The translations under genes were made by a program, and so were the position numbers. The notes below the pieces were generated by a model. The model had not been told where the DNA came from. It saw only the letters and a list, made by a program, of their open reading frames with translations, and ran no database searches. A stretch of DNA of 64,000 nt. It comes from DASQPA01 sp963757335 (GTDB taxonomy: Bacteria > Acidobacteriota > Thermoanaerobaculia > Multivoradales > UBA5704). Positions 1-13,000 of the stretch are shown here, in pieces (position 1 is the first letter of the stretch; the number at the start of each line of letters is the position of its first letter). The stretch spans positions 620,001-684,000 of the forward strand of contig CAVWRJ010000025.1 in assembly GCA_963757335.1 (NCBI GenBank). The letters run 5' to 3'.

Positions 1-410
1 GGTGCTCCTCCTCCCCAGTGCGGGCGAGGGCGGCTCTCATCAGCGGTGCCCGGCCGGGATCGAAGCCGCGGGAGAGGAGGTCCGCCGCCAGGCGCCCCAG
101 GCGGCCGGGCAGTTCGGCAGCCGACGTGCCGCGGAGGTCCACCTCCTCCCAGGGGAGGTCGACGTTCCGGCGCACGGCCTGGAGGGGCCGGGCGAGCCCC
201 TGCCAGAGGAAGGCGGTGCGGAGAGCAGGGTGGCGGTCGACCACCCCCTGCCAGGCGCGGCGGAAGGCCTCCCGGTCGAGCGGGCCCGAGAGGGTGCAGG
301 TGAGCTGCTGGAGATAGAGCCCCGAGCCCGGAGCATAGAGGTCGTGAAAGAGCATCCCCTGCTGGAGGGGGGCCAGGGGATAGAGGTCCTCAAGGTCCTG
401 GCCGTCGCGA
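1..410 (-). CDS. NRPS-1 module 3, start of C domain (partial)
   Basis: Downstream of E2 the frame reads LEDLYPLAPLQQGMLFH, the first core motif of a condensation domain, and stays open to the left edge. Its likeness to the C domain of module 2 shows that the assembly line continues with at least one more extension module. Nothing further can be said about its substrate or about chain release, because no thioesterase or reductase domain is inside the window. Confidence 0.85.
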
Positions 411-3400
411 TCGGACGAGAGCAGCTCGTCGAGGGTGGCCGCGTCGAGCCGCGCCAGGGGGAAGTCGGAGGGGGTGTAGCCGCCGGCCGCCGGCGACAGG
501 CAGTGGTCGAGGAGAGCGGTGAGAGCGTCGACGAAGCCGCGGGCCAGCCGCTGGGTGGCTTCCCGCGCCTCGGAAGTGGCGGGAAAGCTCCAGTCCACCC
601 GCAGCCGATCGCCGAGCACCATGGCGTTGACCACCAGCGGATGGCGATGCGGCGCGGACGCGCCCTGGCCCGTGCCGGTGGGCTCGGGGGCGAGGCGGAG
701 CGCGGAGCTGCTCGCGAAGGGGCGATCGAGCTGCCCCAGGTAGTTCCAGGCGATCGCCGCCGAATGGGCGGCTTCGAGGTCGGCCAGGCGCTGCCGCTCC
801 TCGGCGCTCCCCAGGTAGCGCAGCAGGCCGTACCCCAGACCCCGGTGGGGCACCCCGCGCACGGCCTCCTTGATCCGCCGGATCGCCGCGCCGGGCCCGC
901 CCGCGCCGCGCAGATCGAGGGCCAGGGGGAAGACGGAGGTGAACCAGCCCACGGTGCGCGAGAGGTCGGCCCCGGGCAACAGCTCGTCCTCGCGCCCGTG
1001 CCCTTCGAGGTCGACGAGGACCGGCCCGCGGTCGGCGCCGAGCGCCAGGGCGAGGGCGGTCAGGAGGAGCTCGTTGACCTGGGTGCGATAGGCGGCCGGG
1101 GCGCGCCGCAGGAGGGCCTCGGTGGCCTCCGGCGAGAGGAGCTCCGAAACCTGGGACTCCGCGTCGGGGAGAGCCCTGGTCGCGGCGATCGCCGCGATCT
1201 CCGCGCGAGCAGGGAGGTCAGGGCTCCGTCGCCCGTCAGGGTCGCGGCGAGACCGAGCCAGTGCTCGCGATCGGCGGCGAGCTCCGGCGAGCGGGCGGCG
1301 CGCACCAGCCCCTCCGCCCAGTTCTTGAAGGAGGTCGTCTTTTCCGGCAGCCGGACCGGCCGGCCCGTCGCGAGCTGCCCCCAGGCGGTCTCCAGGTCCT
1401 CGACGAGGATGCGCCAGGAGACGGTGTCGACCACCAGGTGATGGGCGGCGAGGAGGAGCCGCGCCGGTCCCCGCTCCACCGCGAAGACGGCGCCCAGGAA
1501 GAGCGGCCCCCGCTCCAGGTCGAAGCCGGCCTGGAGCGCCTCCGCCCCGGCCGATACCGCCGCCGGCCAGCGCGCCGCGGGGAGGGCCGAGAGGTCGGCG
1601 GTCAGGAAGGGCACCGCGTCTCCACTCGTCTCGACCGGGGCGTACGCCTGGTGCCAGCCCCCGTCCGGCTCCCGGGTGAAGCGGAGGCGGAGGGCGTCGT
1701 GACGGTCCGCAAGGAGGTGGAGGGCCCGCGCCAGGAGCGGCGGAGAGAGCGGCCCGATCGTCTGCACCGTCGCCGAGACGTCGAGCAGCACCGCCTGAGC
1801 GAAGTGATGGAGGTCCGGCCCCCCGGTCTCTAAAAACCAGCGCTGGATGGGGAGGAGAGGGACCTCGCCCTCGGCCGGCCCCTCCCCGAGATCGGAGGGA
1901 GAGGGGGAGGGACCACCGGCCGCCTCCCCGGCGATCCCCGCCAATGCCGCCAGTTGGGCGATCGTGGGATGCTCGAAAAGCTGTCTCGGCGTCAGGACGA
2001 GCCCTGCCTGCCGCGCCCGCGCCACCACCTGGAGGGAGAGGATCGAGTCGCCCCCGAGACGGAAGAAGTTGTCGTCGACCCCAACCCGTTCGACCCCGAG
2101 GACGCCGCGCCAGACCGCAGCGAGGGCGGCCTCGGCGGCGGTCCGCGGCAGGGCCAGGCCGGCCGCCGAGGCGACGGTCTCGGGAGCGGGCGCCAGGAGC
2201 GCCAGAGCCCGGCGGTCGAGCTTGCCGTGGGCGGTCCGCGACAGGGCCGGAAGCTCGACCCAGAGCGCCGGAACCATGTACTCGGGGAGGACGGCGCGGA
2301 GCCGGTCGGCCAGGCGGGCGGGATCATTCCCGCCCTTCTCCGGGACGATGAAGGCGGCGAGCCGGCGATCGCCGCCACCGCCGCCAGCCCCGCCACCGCC
2401 GCCAGTGCCACCAGCGCGCTCGGTCGAGAGGGCGAGGACGGCCGCCTCCCGCACCTCCGGCAGGGCGGCGAGGGCCGCCTCGATCTCCCCCGGCTCGATA
2501 CGGAAGCCCCGCACCTTGACCTGGTCGTCGGCCCGCCCCAGAAACTCCAGGTGGCCGTCCGGCCCGAAGCGGGCGAGGTCGCCGGTCCGGTACCAGCGCT
2601 CGCCGTCGGGACCGGGAACGAAGCGTTCCGCCGTCAGCTCCGGGCGCCCCAGGTAGCCGCGGGCGACCCCGGAGCCGCCCAGCCAGAGCTCCCCGGGGGC
2701 GCCGGCCGGCAGGGCCACCCCGGCGGGATCGAGGAGCTGGAGCCGGGCCTCCGGGAGTGGCCGGCCGAGCGGATGGGGCCGCGCCCCCCCCGCCCTCACG
2801 GGAAAGCTGGTGCAGAGGATGGTCCCCTCGGTCGGTCCGTAGAGCACCCGCAGGTCGACCTCCGGAAAGAGATCCGTGAGCTCCGCCTGGAGCTCGACCG
2901 GGGCGGCCTCGCCCCCCATGTAGAGACCGCGGAGGCGCGGGTAGACCCCGCCTTCGGCGCGGACTGTCGCCGCGACCTGCCGCATGAGGGCGGGGACCGC
3001 GTGCATCCGGGTGGCCTCGCCGAGGGCCGCGGCGAGCCGGGCGAGGTCGGGGACCGGATCGAGGGGGAAGATCTCGCAGGCCCCGCCCAAGGTGAGGGGC
3101 GAGAGCAGCTCCCAAATGGAGATATCGAAGGAGAACGGGGCGACGGCGAGGAGGCGCTCGTCGCTCCCCCACCCCAGGGCGCGCCGGCTGGCCGCGAGCA
3201 CCCGGGCGAGGTTGCCGTGCTCGACCATCACCCCCTTGGGCCTCCCCGTCGTCCCCGAGGTGTAGAGGAGGTAGGCGAGGTCGCCGGGTGCCACCCGCGG
3301 CAGAGGGGCGCCCATGGGCTCCCCGGCCGCTGCGGTCGGCTCGATCCGGAGGACCGGCAGGTCCAGGATCGGCAGGGTGGCGGCGAACCGCTCTTCGGTC

Positions 3401-6400
3401 ACCACGGCTCGCGCTCCCGAATCGGCGAGGAGGAAGGCCAGGCGCTCGGCCGGGAGGGCCGGGTCGAGCGGCACCCAGGCCGCACCGGCCTCAAGGATGC
3501 CGAGGATGCCGACCGGCAGGGCGAGGGAGCGCCCCACGGCGAGCCCCACCACCGATTCCCGGCCTACCCCGAGAGCCGCGAGGCGGCGGGCCAGGTGCTC
3601 CGCGCGGCGATCGAGATCGCCGTAGGTCAGCCGGCCGTCCGCGGCGACCACCGCCAGGGCCGCGGGGTCCTCGGCCGCCCGGGCGCGGAAGCTCTCGTGA
3701 ACGAGGGGCGCCCCGTTGGCCTCCAGGGGCTCGGAGGTAGCCGTGTCCGACCACTCGACGAGGAGCTGGTGGCGCTCGCCGGCAGCGAGCAGGGGGAAGT
3801 CGGACGGCGAGCGCTCGGGATCGGCAGCGAAGCCTTCGAGGAGGACCGCGAGGTGCCCGAGCAGGCGGCGGGCGGTGACCGGCTCGAAACGGCGGTCGTG
3901 GAGGAGGCGGAGAGTGAGATCGCCGCCCCGGGCCGCCGCGGTCACGGTCAGGGCGTAGTTGGTACGCTCGGAGATCGAAACGCCGTCGATCGAGAGCCCA
4001 GAGACGCCCGCCGCGAGGCCGGGGTCCAGGGGATAGTTCTCGAAGACGAGGAGGCTGTCGAAGAGCGGCTCCCCGGAGGGCACTTCGCTCGCCGACTGGA
4101 TGCGGGCGAGCGGCGTCCACTCGTGCTCCGAGCGCTCCGCCTGGGCTTCCCGCAGGCGACCCAGCCAGGCGGCGAGCGGCACCGGCGACGGTGGGACCTC
4201 GGCGCGCACCGGCACGGTGTTGATGAAGAGGCCGACGATCGACTCGACCCCCGGGAGGTCGGCCGGACGGCCGGAGACGACCGTGCCGAAGACCACGTCC
4301 GCCTCGCGGGCAAAACGGGAGAGGAGGAGGGTCCAGGCTGCCTGGAGGAGGACGTTCGGGGTCACCTCCCGGCGCTGCGCGAGAGCGGTGAGGGCGGCGG
4401 CCCCCTCGGCCCCGAGGGCGACCTCCTGCTCCCGGTAGTCGGCGGCCGCGAGCCCACCGCCGGCCGCCGGCCGGTCGTAGGGCAGCGGGGTGGGGGCGGC
4501 GAAGCCGGCGAGCGAGCGCCGCCAGAAGCCCGCGGCCTCGGTGGGATCGCGGCGCTCCAGCCAGGCGATGTAGTCGCGGTAGGGGTGGACCGGCGGCAGG
4601 GCCGGCTCCCTCCCCTGGACGAGCCCGGCATAGAGGGCGAAGACCTCGGAGAAGAGGAGGGAGAAGCACCAGCCGTCGAAGAGCAGGTGGTGGAAGCTCC
4701 ACAGCAGGCGGTGCTCGCCGGGCGCGGTCTGGACGAGGGTGAGCCGCATCAGGGGGGGCCGGGCGAGATCGAAGCCGCGCCGCCGGTCGGCGGCCAGGAG
4801 GGCGCTAAAGCGCCGCTCCCGCTCGTCCGCCGTTTTACCGGTGGTGCCGCCGGCAGTGCCGCCGACGGTGCCGCCGCCGATGCCGTTCTCGGCCTCCTGC
4901 CAGTCGAGGAGCTCCCATTCGAGGGCGACGTCGCGGCGGACGGCCTGGAGCGGAACGTCGACCCCTTCCCAGAGAAAGCCGGCGCGGAGGGCCGGGTGGC
5001 GGTCGGTCACCCGCTGCCAGGCGCGGGTGAAGGCGGCGAGATCGAGGGTCCCCCGGAGAGTCGCCGTGAGCTGCTCGAAATAGAGCTCCGAACCCGGCGA
5101 GAAGAGGGTGTGGAAGAGCATCCCCTGCTGCAAGGGGGCCAGGGGGTAGAGATCCTCGATCCCCCGCTCGCCGCCGAGGAGCGCGTCGAGCTCCCCCTGG
5201 GTCAACCGGGCGAGGGGGAAATCCGACGGGGTGTAGCCGCCGGCCCCGGGCGCCAGACAGTGCTCGATCAAGACCTGGAGCTCGGCGAGGAAGCCCTCGG
5301 CGAGGGCTTCCATGGTGGCGGCGCGATGGAGAGCCGAGCTGTAGGTGAAGTCGAGCCGCAGGCGCTCGCCTAAAACGAGCCCGGAGACCTCCAGGAGGTG
5401 GCCGCGCGGCGCCCGCGGGCTCTCGGTGCCGCGGATGGTCTCGGTCGCGGGAGCGAGGAGCGCCGCCTCCGCCAGCAGCGGGTCGACCTGGCCCAGGTAG
5501 TTGAAGCTCACCTCGGGGGCAGGCCGGCCGGCGAGGGCCGAGACGGCTTCGGGGTCGCCCAGGAAGCGCAGGAGGCCGTAGCCGAGCCCCTTGTTTGGAA
5601 TGGCGCGGAGCTGCTCCTTCACCGCCTGGATGGCCGCGCCAGGGTCTGCCGCCCCGGCGAGATCGAGGGCCACCGGGTAGAGAGTGGTGAACCAGCCGAC
5701 CGTGCGCGACAGGTCCACTCCCGCCCCAGGAAGATCGCCGACGAGCGACTCCTCGCGGCCGTGCCCCTCGATGTCGAGGAGGACCCGCTCGCCGCCCGTC
5801 GAGCGGGCGAGGACCCGGGCGAGGGCGGTCAAGAGCAGCTCGTCCACCCGCGTCCGGTAGGCCGCCGGGGCCTGACGGAGGAGAGCGCGGGTGGCCGCCT
5901 CCGGCAGCTCGACCGACACCGTGGCCGCCGATCCCGCGTTGTTGTCCCCCCCCGGGAAATCGATCGGCAGCGGCGGCGCCTCGCCAAGGGCAGTCCAGAA
6001 GCCCAGCTCGGCACGCACCTCGGCCGACCGCGCCTGGGCGGCGAGGCGCTCGGCCCAGCTCTTCCATGAGGTCGTTTTCGCTGGGAGACCGGAGCTCTCC
6101 CCGCCAGCGAGGCCACGGTAGGCGGTCTCCAGGTCCTCCAGGAGCACCCGCCAGGACACCCCGTCGACCACCAGGTGGTGGGCGGCGAGGAGCAGGCGGT
6201 CGGCGAAGCCCGAACCGTTCCGAACGCCGCCCCGGAAGAGGGCAGCGAGGAAGAGCGGACCGCGGCCGAGGTCGAAGCCGCCCTGGAGCTCCTCGACCAT
6301 GGCCTCGACCGCCTCGACCGCTCCCGGGGCCCGGTCGGAGGGCAGGGCGGAGAGGTCGGCGGTCACGAACGGCACTCCGGCTCCGGCCGGGGCATGCCAC

Positions 6401-9400
6401 TGTCTCCAGGACTCCTCCTCGCGGGTGAAGCGCAGGCGGAGGGCGTCGTGGTGGTCGAGGAGGAGGTCCAAGGCCCCTCCCAGGATACCCGGGTCGAGCG
6501 CCGCCCGCGAGACGAAGAGGAGAGCCTGGTTGAAGCGCCAGGGCTCCGGTCTCTCGGTCGCGAAGAAATAACGCTGGATGGGCGTCAGCGGCGCTTCGCC
6601 CGTGACCGGCCCCAGGTCGCCCTCGGCCGCCCGGGTACCCTCGCCGGCCGCCATGGTCGCCACGGCGGCGAGACCGGCAATCGTCTGATGCTCGAAGAGC
6701 TGCTTCGGGGTGACGAGGAGCCCCGCCTTCCGAGCCCGCGCCACCACCTGGATGGAGAGGATGGAGTCGCCGCCGAGCTGGAAGAAGTTGTCGTTTATCC
6801 CTACCCGGGGGAGGCCGAGCACCCCCTGCCAGACCTCCGAGAGGGCGACCTCCGCCGCGGTCCGCGGGGCGGCCTGGCCCGCCCCTGAGGCGCGAGCGTG
6901 GGAGGGGTCCGGCAGAGCTTTCCGGTTCACCTTGCCGTGCGCTGTGAGAGGTAGCGCGGCGAGCGGTACGAGGAGCGACGGCACCAGGTGCCCGGGGAGC
7001 CGCTGGCGGAGAAACTCGGCCAGCTCCTCCGTCCGCAGCTCCGTGGCAGCGAGCCCCGCCCGCGGCACGACATAGGCGACGAGCTGCTTGTCCCCCCCGG
7101 CCACGGCGCGGGCCACGACGACCGACTCGGCGATGTCCGGGTGAGCGGCGAGGGCAGCTTCCACCTCCCCCGGCTCGACCCGGAAGCCGCGCACCTTGAC
7201 CTGGCCGTCGACCCGGCCGAGGAACTCCAGGCTGCCGTCGGCCCGATAGCGCGCCCGGTCGCCGCTCCGGTACCAGCGCTCGCCGTCGATCGCGACAAAG
7301 CGCTCGCGGGTCAGCTCGTCCTGATGGAGATAGCCGCGGGTCACCCCAGCACCGCCGATCCACAGCTCCCCCGCCACGCCGATGCCGGCGATGCCGCCGA
7401 TGCCCCCCGTCGAGTCGACGACCCGCAGCCGCACCCCGGGGAGCGGCCGGCCGAGCGGGGTTCCCACCCGCTCCGCCAGCCCCCCGGCATCCACCCGCTC
7501 GGTGGTGGCGAGGATCGTCGCCTCGGTGGGACCGTAGAGCACCCTCAGCTCGGCCCGGGGGAAGGTTCGGGCGAGATCGGCCAGGAGGTCGGCGGGCACG
7601 GCGTCGCCGCCGACGAAGAGGGTGCGCAAGCCGGAGAATCTTTCCGGGGCTCCCCGCCGCGTCGCCGATATCGCCGCCAGCACCTGGCGCAGGAGCGCCG
7701 GCACGGCGTGGAAGCGGGTGGCTCTCTCGAGACCGGCGAGGAGGGCGTCCATGTCGAGCGGCGAGGTGGCGGCGAGCAGCTCGCAGGTGCCGCCCGCGAG
7801 GAGGGGCGAGAGGAGCTCGAAAAAGAAGATGTCGAAAGAGAACGGGGCGACCGAGAGGAGACGGTCGGCCGCCGAGAAGCCAAACTCGCTCCGGCAGGCG
7901 CCGAGCACCGCGGCGAGGCTGCCGTGCTCGACGACGACCCCCTTGGGCTGCCCCGTCGTCCCCGAGGTGTAGAGGAGGTAGGCGACATCGCCGGGCGCGA
8001 CTGGCGGCAGCGGCCCCGGGAAGCCCGTCGCCGAAATCGAAGGGTTCGTCCAGATCGAGCAGATCGAGGACCGGCAGGCCGGTCTCCGGCAGGCGCCCCC
8101 GCAGCGGCTCGCGGGTGAGGAGGACCCGGACCCGGGCGTCCGCGACGAGGAAAGCCAGCCGCTCGCGCGGTGCCGCCGGGTCGAGCGGCAGGAGGACGGC
8201 GCCGGCTTTCCAGATCGCGAGAATGCCGACCGCGAGCGCTGCCGAACGGTCGACCGCGAGGCCTACCACGTCCCCCGGCGCGATCCCGGCGGCGCGGAGC
8301 CGCCGGGCCTCCCGCTCGGCCGAGCGGTCGAGATCGGCGAAGGAGAGCTCGCGGTCGGAGACGACCAGGGCCGGGGCCGCCGGCCGCTCCGCGGCGCCGG
8401 CGGCACCGGCGGCGCTGGCGGCAATAGCAGCGAAGAGGCCGGGGACGGTGAGCGTCCGCTCCCCCTCCCCGCTGTCGTTCCACTCAGCGAGCACCTGGTG
8501 GCGGGCGGGGACGGAGAGGAGAGGCAGCTCCGCCAGGCGCACCTCGGGGTCTGCCACGGCGCGGACGACGAGGGCGCCGAAGGCCTCGGCCATGCGCGCC
8601 ACCGTCGTGGGGTCGAAGAGGTCGAGGTTGTACTCGAAGAAGCCGAAGATCCGCCGCGGCGAGTCCCACAGCCCGAGGGTCAAGTCGAACCGGGAGTTGC
8701 CGTCGTCCACCCAGATCGGGGTGACCGTGAGGTCTGGCAGCGCCATCGGCGTGTACTCGGAATCCAGCAGCAGGAAGTTGGCCTGGACGAGCGGCGGCCG
8801 GCTGTTGTCGCGCTCGGGCTTGAGCGCCTCCAGGAGCTTCCCGAACGGCAGGTCCTGGTGAGCGTAGGCGCCGAGCGCCGCCTGGCGGACGCGGCCCAGC
8901 AGCTCGCCGAAGGTGGGGTTGCCGGAGCCGTCGGTCGCGAAGACGAGCTGGGTCAAGAAGAAGCCGAAGAGCGGCTCGAGCTCGACCCGGTTGCGGTTGG
9001 CGTTGGGCGAGCCCACGAGCACCTTCTCCTGGCCGGTGAGGCGCAAGAGGAGGGCCTTGAAGGCGGCGAGGACGGCCATGAACGGGGTCGCCCCCAGCTG
9101 CCGCGCCAGGGCCTTCAACGAATCCGCCAGGGCGCCCGGGATCTCGACCGGCTGCTCGGCGCCGCGCGTCGTCTGGGTCGCCGGCCGCGGCCGGTCGATC
9201 GGCAGCTCGAGCACCTGGGGGGCGCCCGCCAGCTCATTCAACCAGAAGCCGAGATAGATGTCCAGGACCTCTCCGGCGAGCCACTCGCGCTGCCAGACGG
9301 CGAAGTCGGCGTACTGCCGGCGGAGCTCCGGCAGGTGCTCGGTGTCCCCGGAATAGAGGATGGCGAGCTCGCGCCAGAAGAGCTGGAAGGTGACCCAGTC

Positions 9401-10015
9401 GGTGACGATGTGGTGCACCGTCAGCATGCAGATCCAGAGGTCGTCGGCGAGGCGCAGGAGGAGGGCGCGGACGAGGGGGCCGGCGCTCAGGTCGAAGGGC
9501 CGCCGCGCCTCGTCCCGCTGGTGGCCCCGGGCGACGGCGTCGCGGCGGTCGGCCGGCACCCGGCGCAGGTCGACGACGGGGACCGAGAGGGCCATCTCCG
9601 GGGCGACGACCTGGACCGGCCGGCCGTCCACTGCGTGGAAGGTGGTCCGCCAGGCCTCATGGCGGCGGACCACCGCATTCAAGGACCGGACGAGCGCCGC
9701 CACGTCGAGCCGCCCCTGCATCCGGGTCGAGGTGTCGATGTTGTAGGCGGTCGCCCCGGGGTCCAGGTAGTAGAGGAACCAGAGGCGTTCCTGGTCGAAG
9801 GAGAGCGGCCAGGCTTCCTCCGGCCCCACCGGCGTTCCCGGCCCGCGGCGCGGGATGGGCGGCGCCGTGGGCGGCCGGCGGGGGCGCTTCTCCGCCGCCT
9901 TTTTCCGGCGCAGGAGCTCCAGCAGCTCGCGCTGCTCGGGGGAGAGGGCGGCGATGCGCCCGCTCCTGTCCTCAGAGGGTGCCTCAGGGGGTGCCTTGAG
10001 ATCGACGACGCTCAT
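1..10015 (-). CDS. NRPS-1: C-A-PCP-E / C-A-PCP-E / C..., 3' end beyond window
   Basis: This is a multimodular non-ribosomal peptide synthetase, read leftwards and cut by the window edge. The ATG at 10015 follows the PKS stop (10019-10017) after one base, so the two are translationally coupled and the PKS ACP presumably donates to the first C domain. Domain order from the motifs is C (HHIVTD), A, PCP (LGGDSILS), E (HHLVVDGVSW), C (HHLLFDG), A, PCP (LGGDSILS), E (HHLVVDTVSW), then a third C that is cut off. Each E is followed by a C domain starting LYPLAPLQQGMLFH, the pattern of C domains that accept a D-residue donor. The reading frame changes by one base near 8020 (between A-domain blocks A2 and A3) and near 1215 (inside E2). 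The protein sequence resumes correctly after both, so sequence error is more likely than decay. Confidence 0.93.
410..5240 (-). CDS. NRPS-1 module 2 (C-A-PCP-E)
   Basis: The C domain (about 5165-3750) starts with YPLAPLQQGMLFH and has HHLLFDGW, the form found after epimerization domains. The A domain (about 3740-2220) has YTSGTTGRPKG and YGPTEGTI. By-eye pocket residues are D-I-W-H-Y-G-L-I-L, close to those of module 1, so both modules probably select similar residues. The PCP carries LGGDSILS (about 2070-2050). The E domain (about 1860-500) has HHLVVDTVSW and VGWFT. A one-base shift near 1215 interrupts E2: upstream frame ends around LTSLLAR and the neighbouring frame resumes at EIAAIAATRAL. 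A Gly-rich insertion at about 2385-2425 lies in the linker after block A8. C-linker repeats of GGT/GGG triplets occur at 4845-4885. Confidence 0.85.
5240..10015 (-). CDS. NRPS-1 module 1 (C-A-PCP-E)
   Basis: The N-terminal ~60 residues are a charged linker rich in Lys and Arg, possibly a docking region for the preceding PKS. The C domain (about 9830-8480) has HHIVTD. The A domain (about 8470-6920) has YTSGTTG-type A3 and YGPTEATI A5. Residues aligned by eye to the Stachelhaus positions read D-I-F-H-F-G-L-I-L. The PCP serine lies in LGGDSILS (about 6790-6770). The E domain (about 6600-5240) has HHLVVDGVSW and the closing VGWFT motif, so the residue is likely presented in D form. A one-base frameshift near 8020 splits the A domain. 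A short Gly/Ile insertion at 7375-7410 sits in a surface loop before block A7. The code loosely resembles hydroxyphenylglycine-type pockets; that is a weak inference. Confidence 0.85.
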
Positions 10016-10016
10016 G

Positions 10017-13000
10017 TCAGGACGCCGCGGCCCCCACCGCCCGCTCGGCAGCGAGGAGCGCCTGCACCTCCTCGGGGGAGAGGTCCTCGATCTGGGCGAG
10101 GAGATCGTCCAGATCGCCGATCTCTTCGGCGCCCGTGCCCACCACCGTCTCGCCGCGCTCCTCGCGGAGGCGCCGGGCGAGGAGAGCGACGGTCGGCTGC
10201 TCGAAGAGGGCCGAGACCGGCAGGTCGACTCCCAGGGTGTTGCGGATCTGGGTGGTGACCTGGATGGCGAGGAGCGAGTGGCCGCCGAGGGCCAGGAAGT
10301 CGTCCTCGACCCCGATGCGCTCGATGCCGAAGAGCTCTTCCCAGATGCGGGCGAGCGCCGCCTCGACCTCGTCGCCCGGCGGGACATAGGGGCCGGCGCT
10401 CGCCGCACGCGCGGCGCTCCCGCCGGCCGCTCCCCCCGCCACCGAGGCCAGGAGGTCGGCGGCGTGGAAGGCGTCGGTCTGGGCGATCACCGCGTCCAGG
10501 TCCTCGGCCGAGACCACCGCCCGCGGCAGGCCGGACGCCAGCAGGCGCGACAGCGCCTCCAGGCTTTCCGTGGAGGAAATATCGTAGGTCGCCAGGTTCC
10601 CCGTCAGCCCCGCCTGGAGCGCCGGGCTGTCGGCGAGCCCGGCGGCGAGCCAGCTGTCCCACTGGTAGGGATCCCAGTCGACCGTGAGGACCGGGACCGG
10701 CGTTCCCGTCGCCGCCGCGCTCGCCGCCCGTTCGGCCAGGGCGCCCAGGAGGGCACCGGCGGCGGTGGGGTCGACCTGGCCGAAGCCGCCGGTCACCGCC
10801 GCCGTCGAGGCGGCGAGGACGAGGAAGTCGAGCGGCGGAGCGGCGGCCGCTCGCTCCCCCGTGAACGCCGCGGCGACCGCCAGCGCCCCCCGCGCCTGGG
10901 CGCCGAAGACGGCCGGGAGGGTCTCCGGGGTCTTCAGCTGGAGGAGACCGCCGCTGAAGGCCGCGGCGGTGTGGAAGACGCCGGTCAAGGCCCCGAAGCG
11001 CTCGCGAACGAGCGCCGCCGCGGCGAGGAGCTCGGGTTCCGAGGTGACGTCGACGGTGAGGAGGAGGACGTCGGGGCTCGCCGCCAGGGCCGCCAGGCGC
11101 TCCCCGGCCTCCGTTCCCCGCGGTAGACAGAGGGCGAGCCGGCAGCCGAACCGCTGCCGCAGCGCCTCGGCGAGGGGGAGACCGATGCCGTGGCGGACGT
11201 CGGTCACCAGGTAGACCCCGTCTGAGCGGAGGGAGACGTCATCCTTCTCCCCTGCCCCTAGCTCCCCTTCCCCGAGCGGGCCCAGGGCGACCGGCGAGTG
11301 GGCGCGCACGAAGCGGCGCCGGCCGCGGAGCGCGATCTGGGCGGCGGTGCCTGGGGCGCTCGCCAGCGCTTCGGCGAGGAGCTGGGAGGTCAGGCGCGAG
11401 CCCGGAGCGGGGAGCGCCACGTCGACGCTCCGGCAGGAGACGTGGACATACTCCTGGGGGATCACCCGGCAGGCGCCGAGGAGGGTCGCCCGCGCCGGTT
11501 CGACCGGATCGCCCTCCCCCACTCCCTGGACGCCGCTCGACACGACGAGGAGCGCGAGCGGTTCCGAGTGCCCCTCCTCGCCGATGGCATGGGCGAGGCG
11601 GACGAGGGAGAGGAGCCCCGCCTCCTGGATCGCCTCGAACCCGGTCTCTCCGCCCGCCCGATCGCCATCTCCGAGCTCGCCGACGCTCCACAGGTGGACA
11701 ATCTGGCGCGGGAAGCGGCCGCCGGCGCGGAGCTCGCGGAGCAGCCGGCCGTAGTCGCCCTGGCCGAAGCTGCCGCGGTTTTCGGCGGGCACCGTGGAGA
11801 CCTCCGCCCCGGCCTCCCGGAGACGGGTTGCCAGAGCCTCGCCGACCCCCTCCCGGTCGAGGAAGAGGAGCCACGGCCCGGCTTCGGGAGCCAGGCGGGC
11901 CAGGTGGGCCGGCGCGGCAGGGGGCGACTCCCGCCAGACCGGCACGTAGAGCCAGTCCGCGATGTCCGGCCGGCGTACGGGGGCGGCCGGTTCGGCTCGC
12001 TGGGCGACGGAGACGGCGCCGGAAGCGGTGGCGGCAGTGGCGGCAGCGGGGGGATCGATCCAGAAGCGCTGGCGCTCGAAGGGGTAGGTGGGGAGCGGCA
12101 CCCGACGCCGCCTCGCCCCGGCATGGAAGGCGGGCCAGTCAATCGTCACCCCGGCCAGCCAGAGGCGGCCGAGAGCCTCCAGAAGAGAAAAGACGTCCGA
12201 ACGCTCGTCGCTCCCCCGCCGCATCGTCGACAGGGCCACCGGGGCGGCGGCCCGCGGGTGCTGGCGGGCGAGGGTGGTCAGGGTGCTCCCCGGCCCCACT
12301 TCGAGGAGGACCCGGGCGGGATCGCCGAGCAGCTCGGCGAGGCCCTCGGCGAAGCGCACCGTCCCCACCATGTGCCGCCCCCAGTAGGACGGATCGGTGG
12401 CGTCGGCGTCGGTGATCCAGCTGCCGGTGACGTTCGAGAGAAAAGGGATGGCGGGCGGCTGGAAGCGGACCTTCCGCGCCGCTTCGAGGAGCGGCGCCAA
12501 GGCCGGGGCGAGCGCCTGGGTGTGGAAGGCGTGGGTGGCATGGAGCCGCAGGCAGGCCGCTCCTCGGCCTATAAGCTCCGCCTCCAGACGGGCGATGGCC
12601 TCTTCCGGCCCGCCGACGACCGTAAGGTGGGGGCCGTTGGTCGCCGCGAGCTCCAGGCCGCCGCCCAGGCGCTCCAGAAACGGCTGGACCTCGGCCTCGG
12701 GCAGGGGGACGGCGAGCATGGCCCCGCCCGGCAGCTCCTCGATCCGCTGCGCCCGGAGGGCGACGAGGGTCAAGGCGTCCGGCAGGCTCATCACCCCCGC
12801 CAGGCAGGCCGCCACGTATTCGCCGATGCTGTAGCCGATCATGGCGGCGGGGCGGATCCCCCAGGAGAGGAGAAGCTGGGCCAGGGCGTACTCGACGGCG
12901 AAGAGCGCCGGCTGGGCCACCTTCGTTCGCGACAGGCGGCGGAGGGCCTCGTTCTCGATCCCGCTTCCCCCGCCACGACGCAGGAGCGCTCTCAGATCCG

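Noticed and set aside
1954..5373. Very long plus-strand open frame opposite NRPS-1 (also at 11298-14933 opposite the PKS)
   Set aside because: High GC leaves antisense frames open; composition and sequence are arginine/glycine/proline-rich shadows with no motifs.
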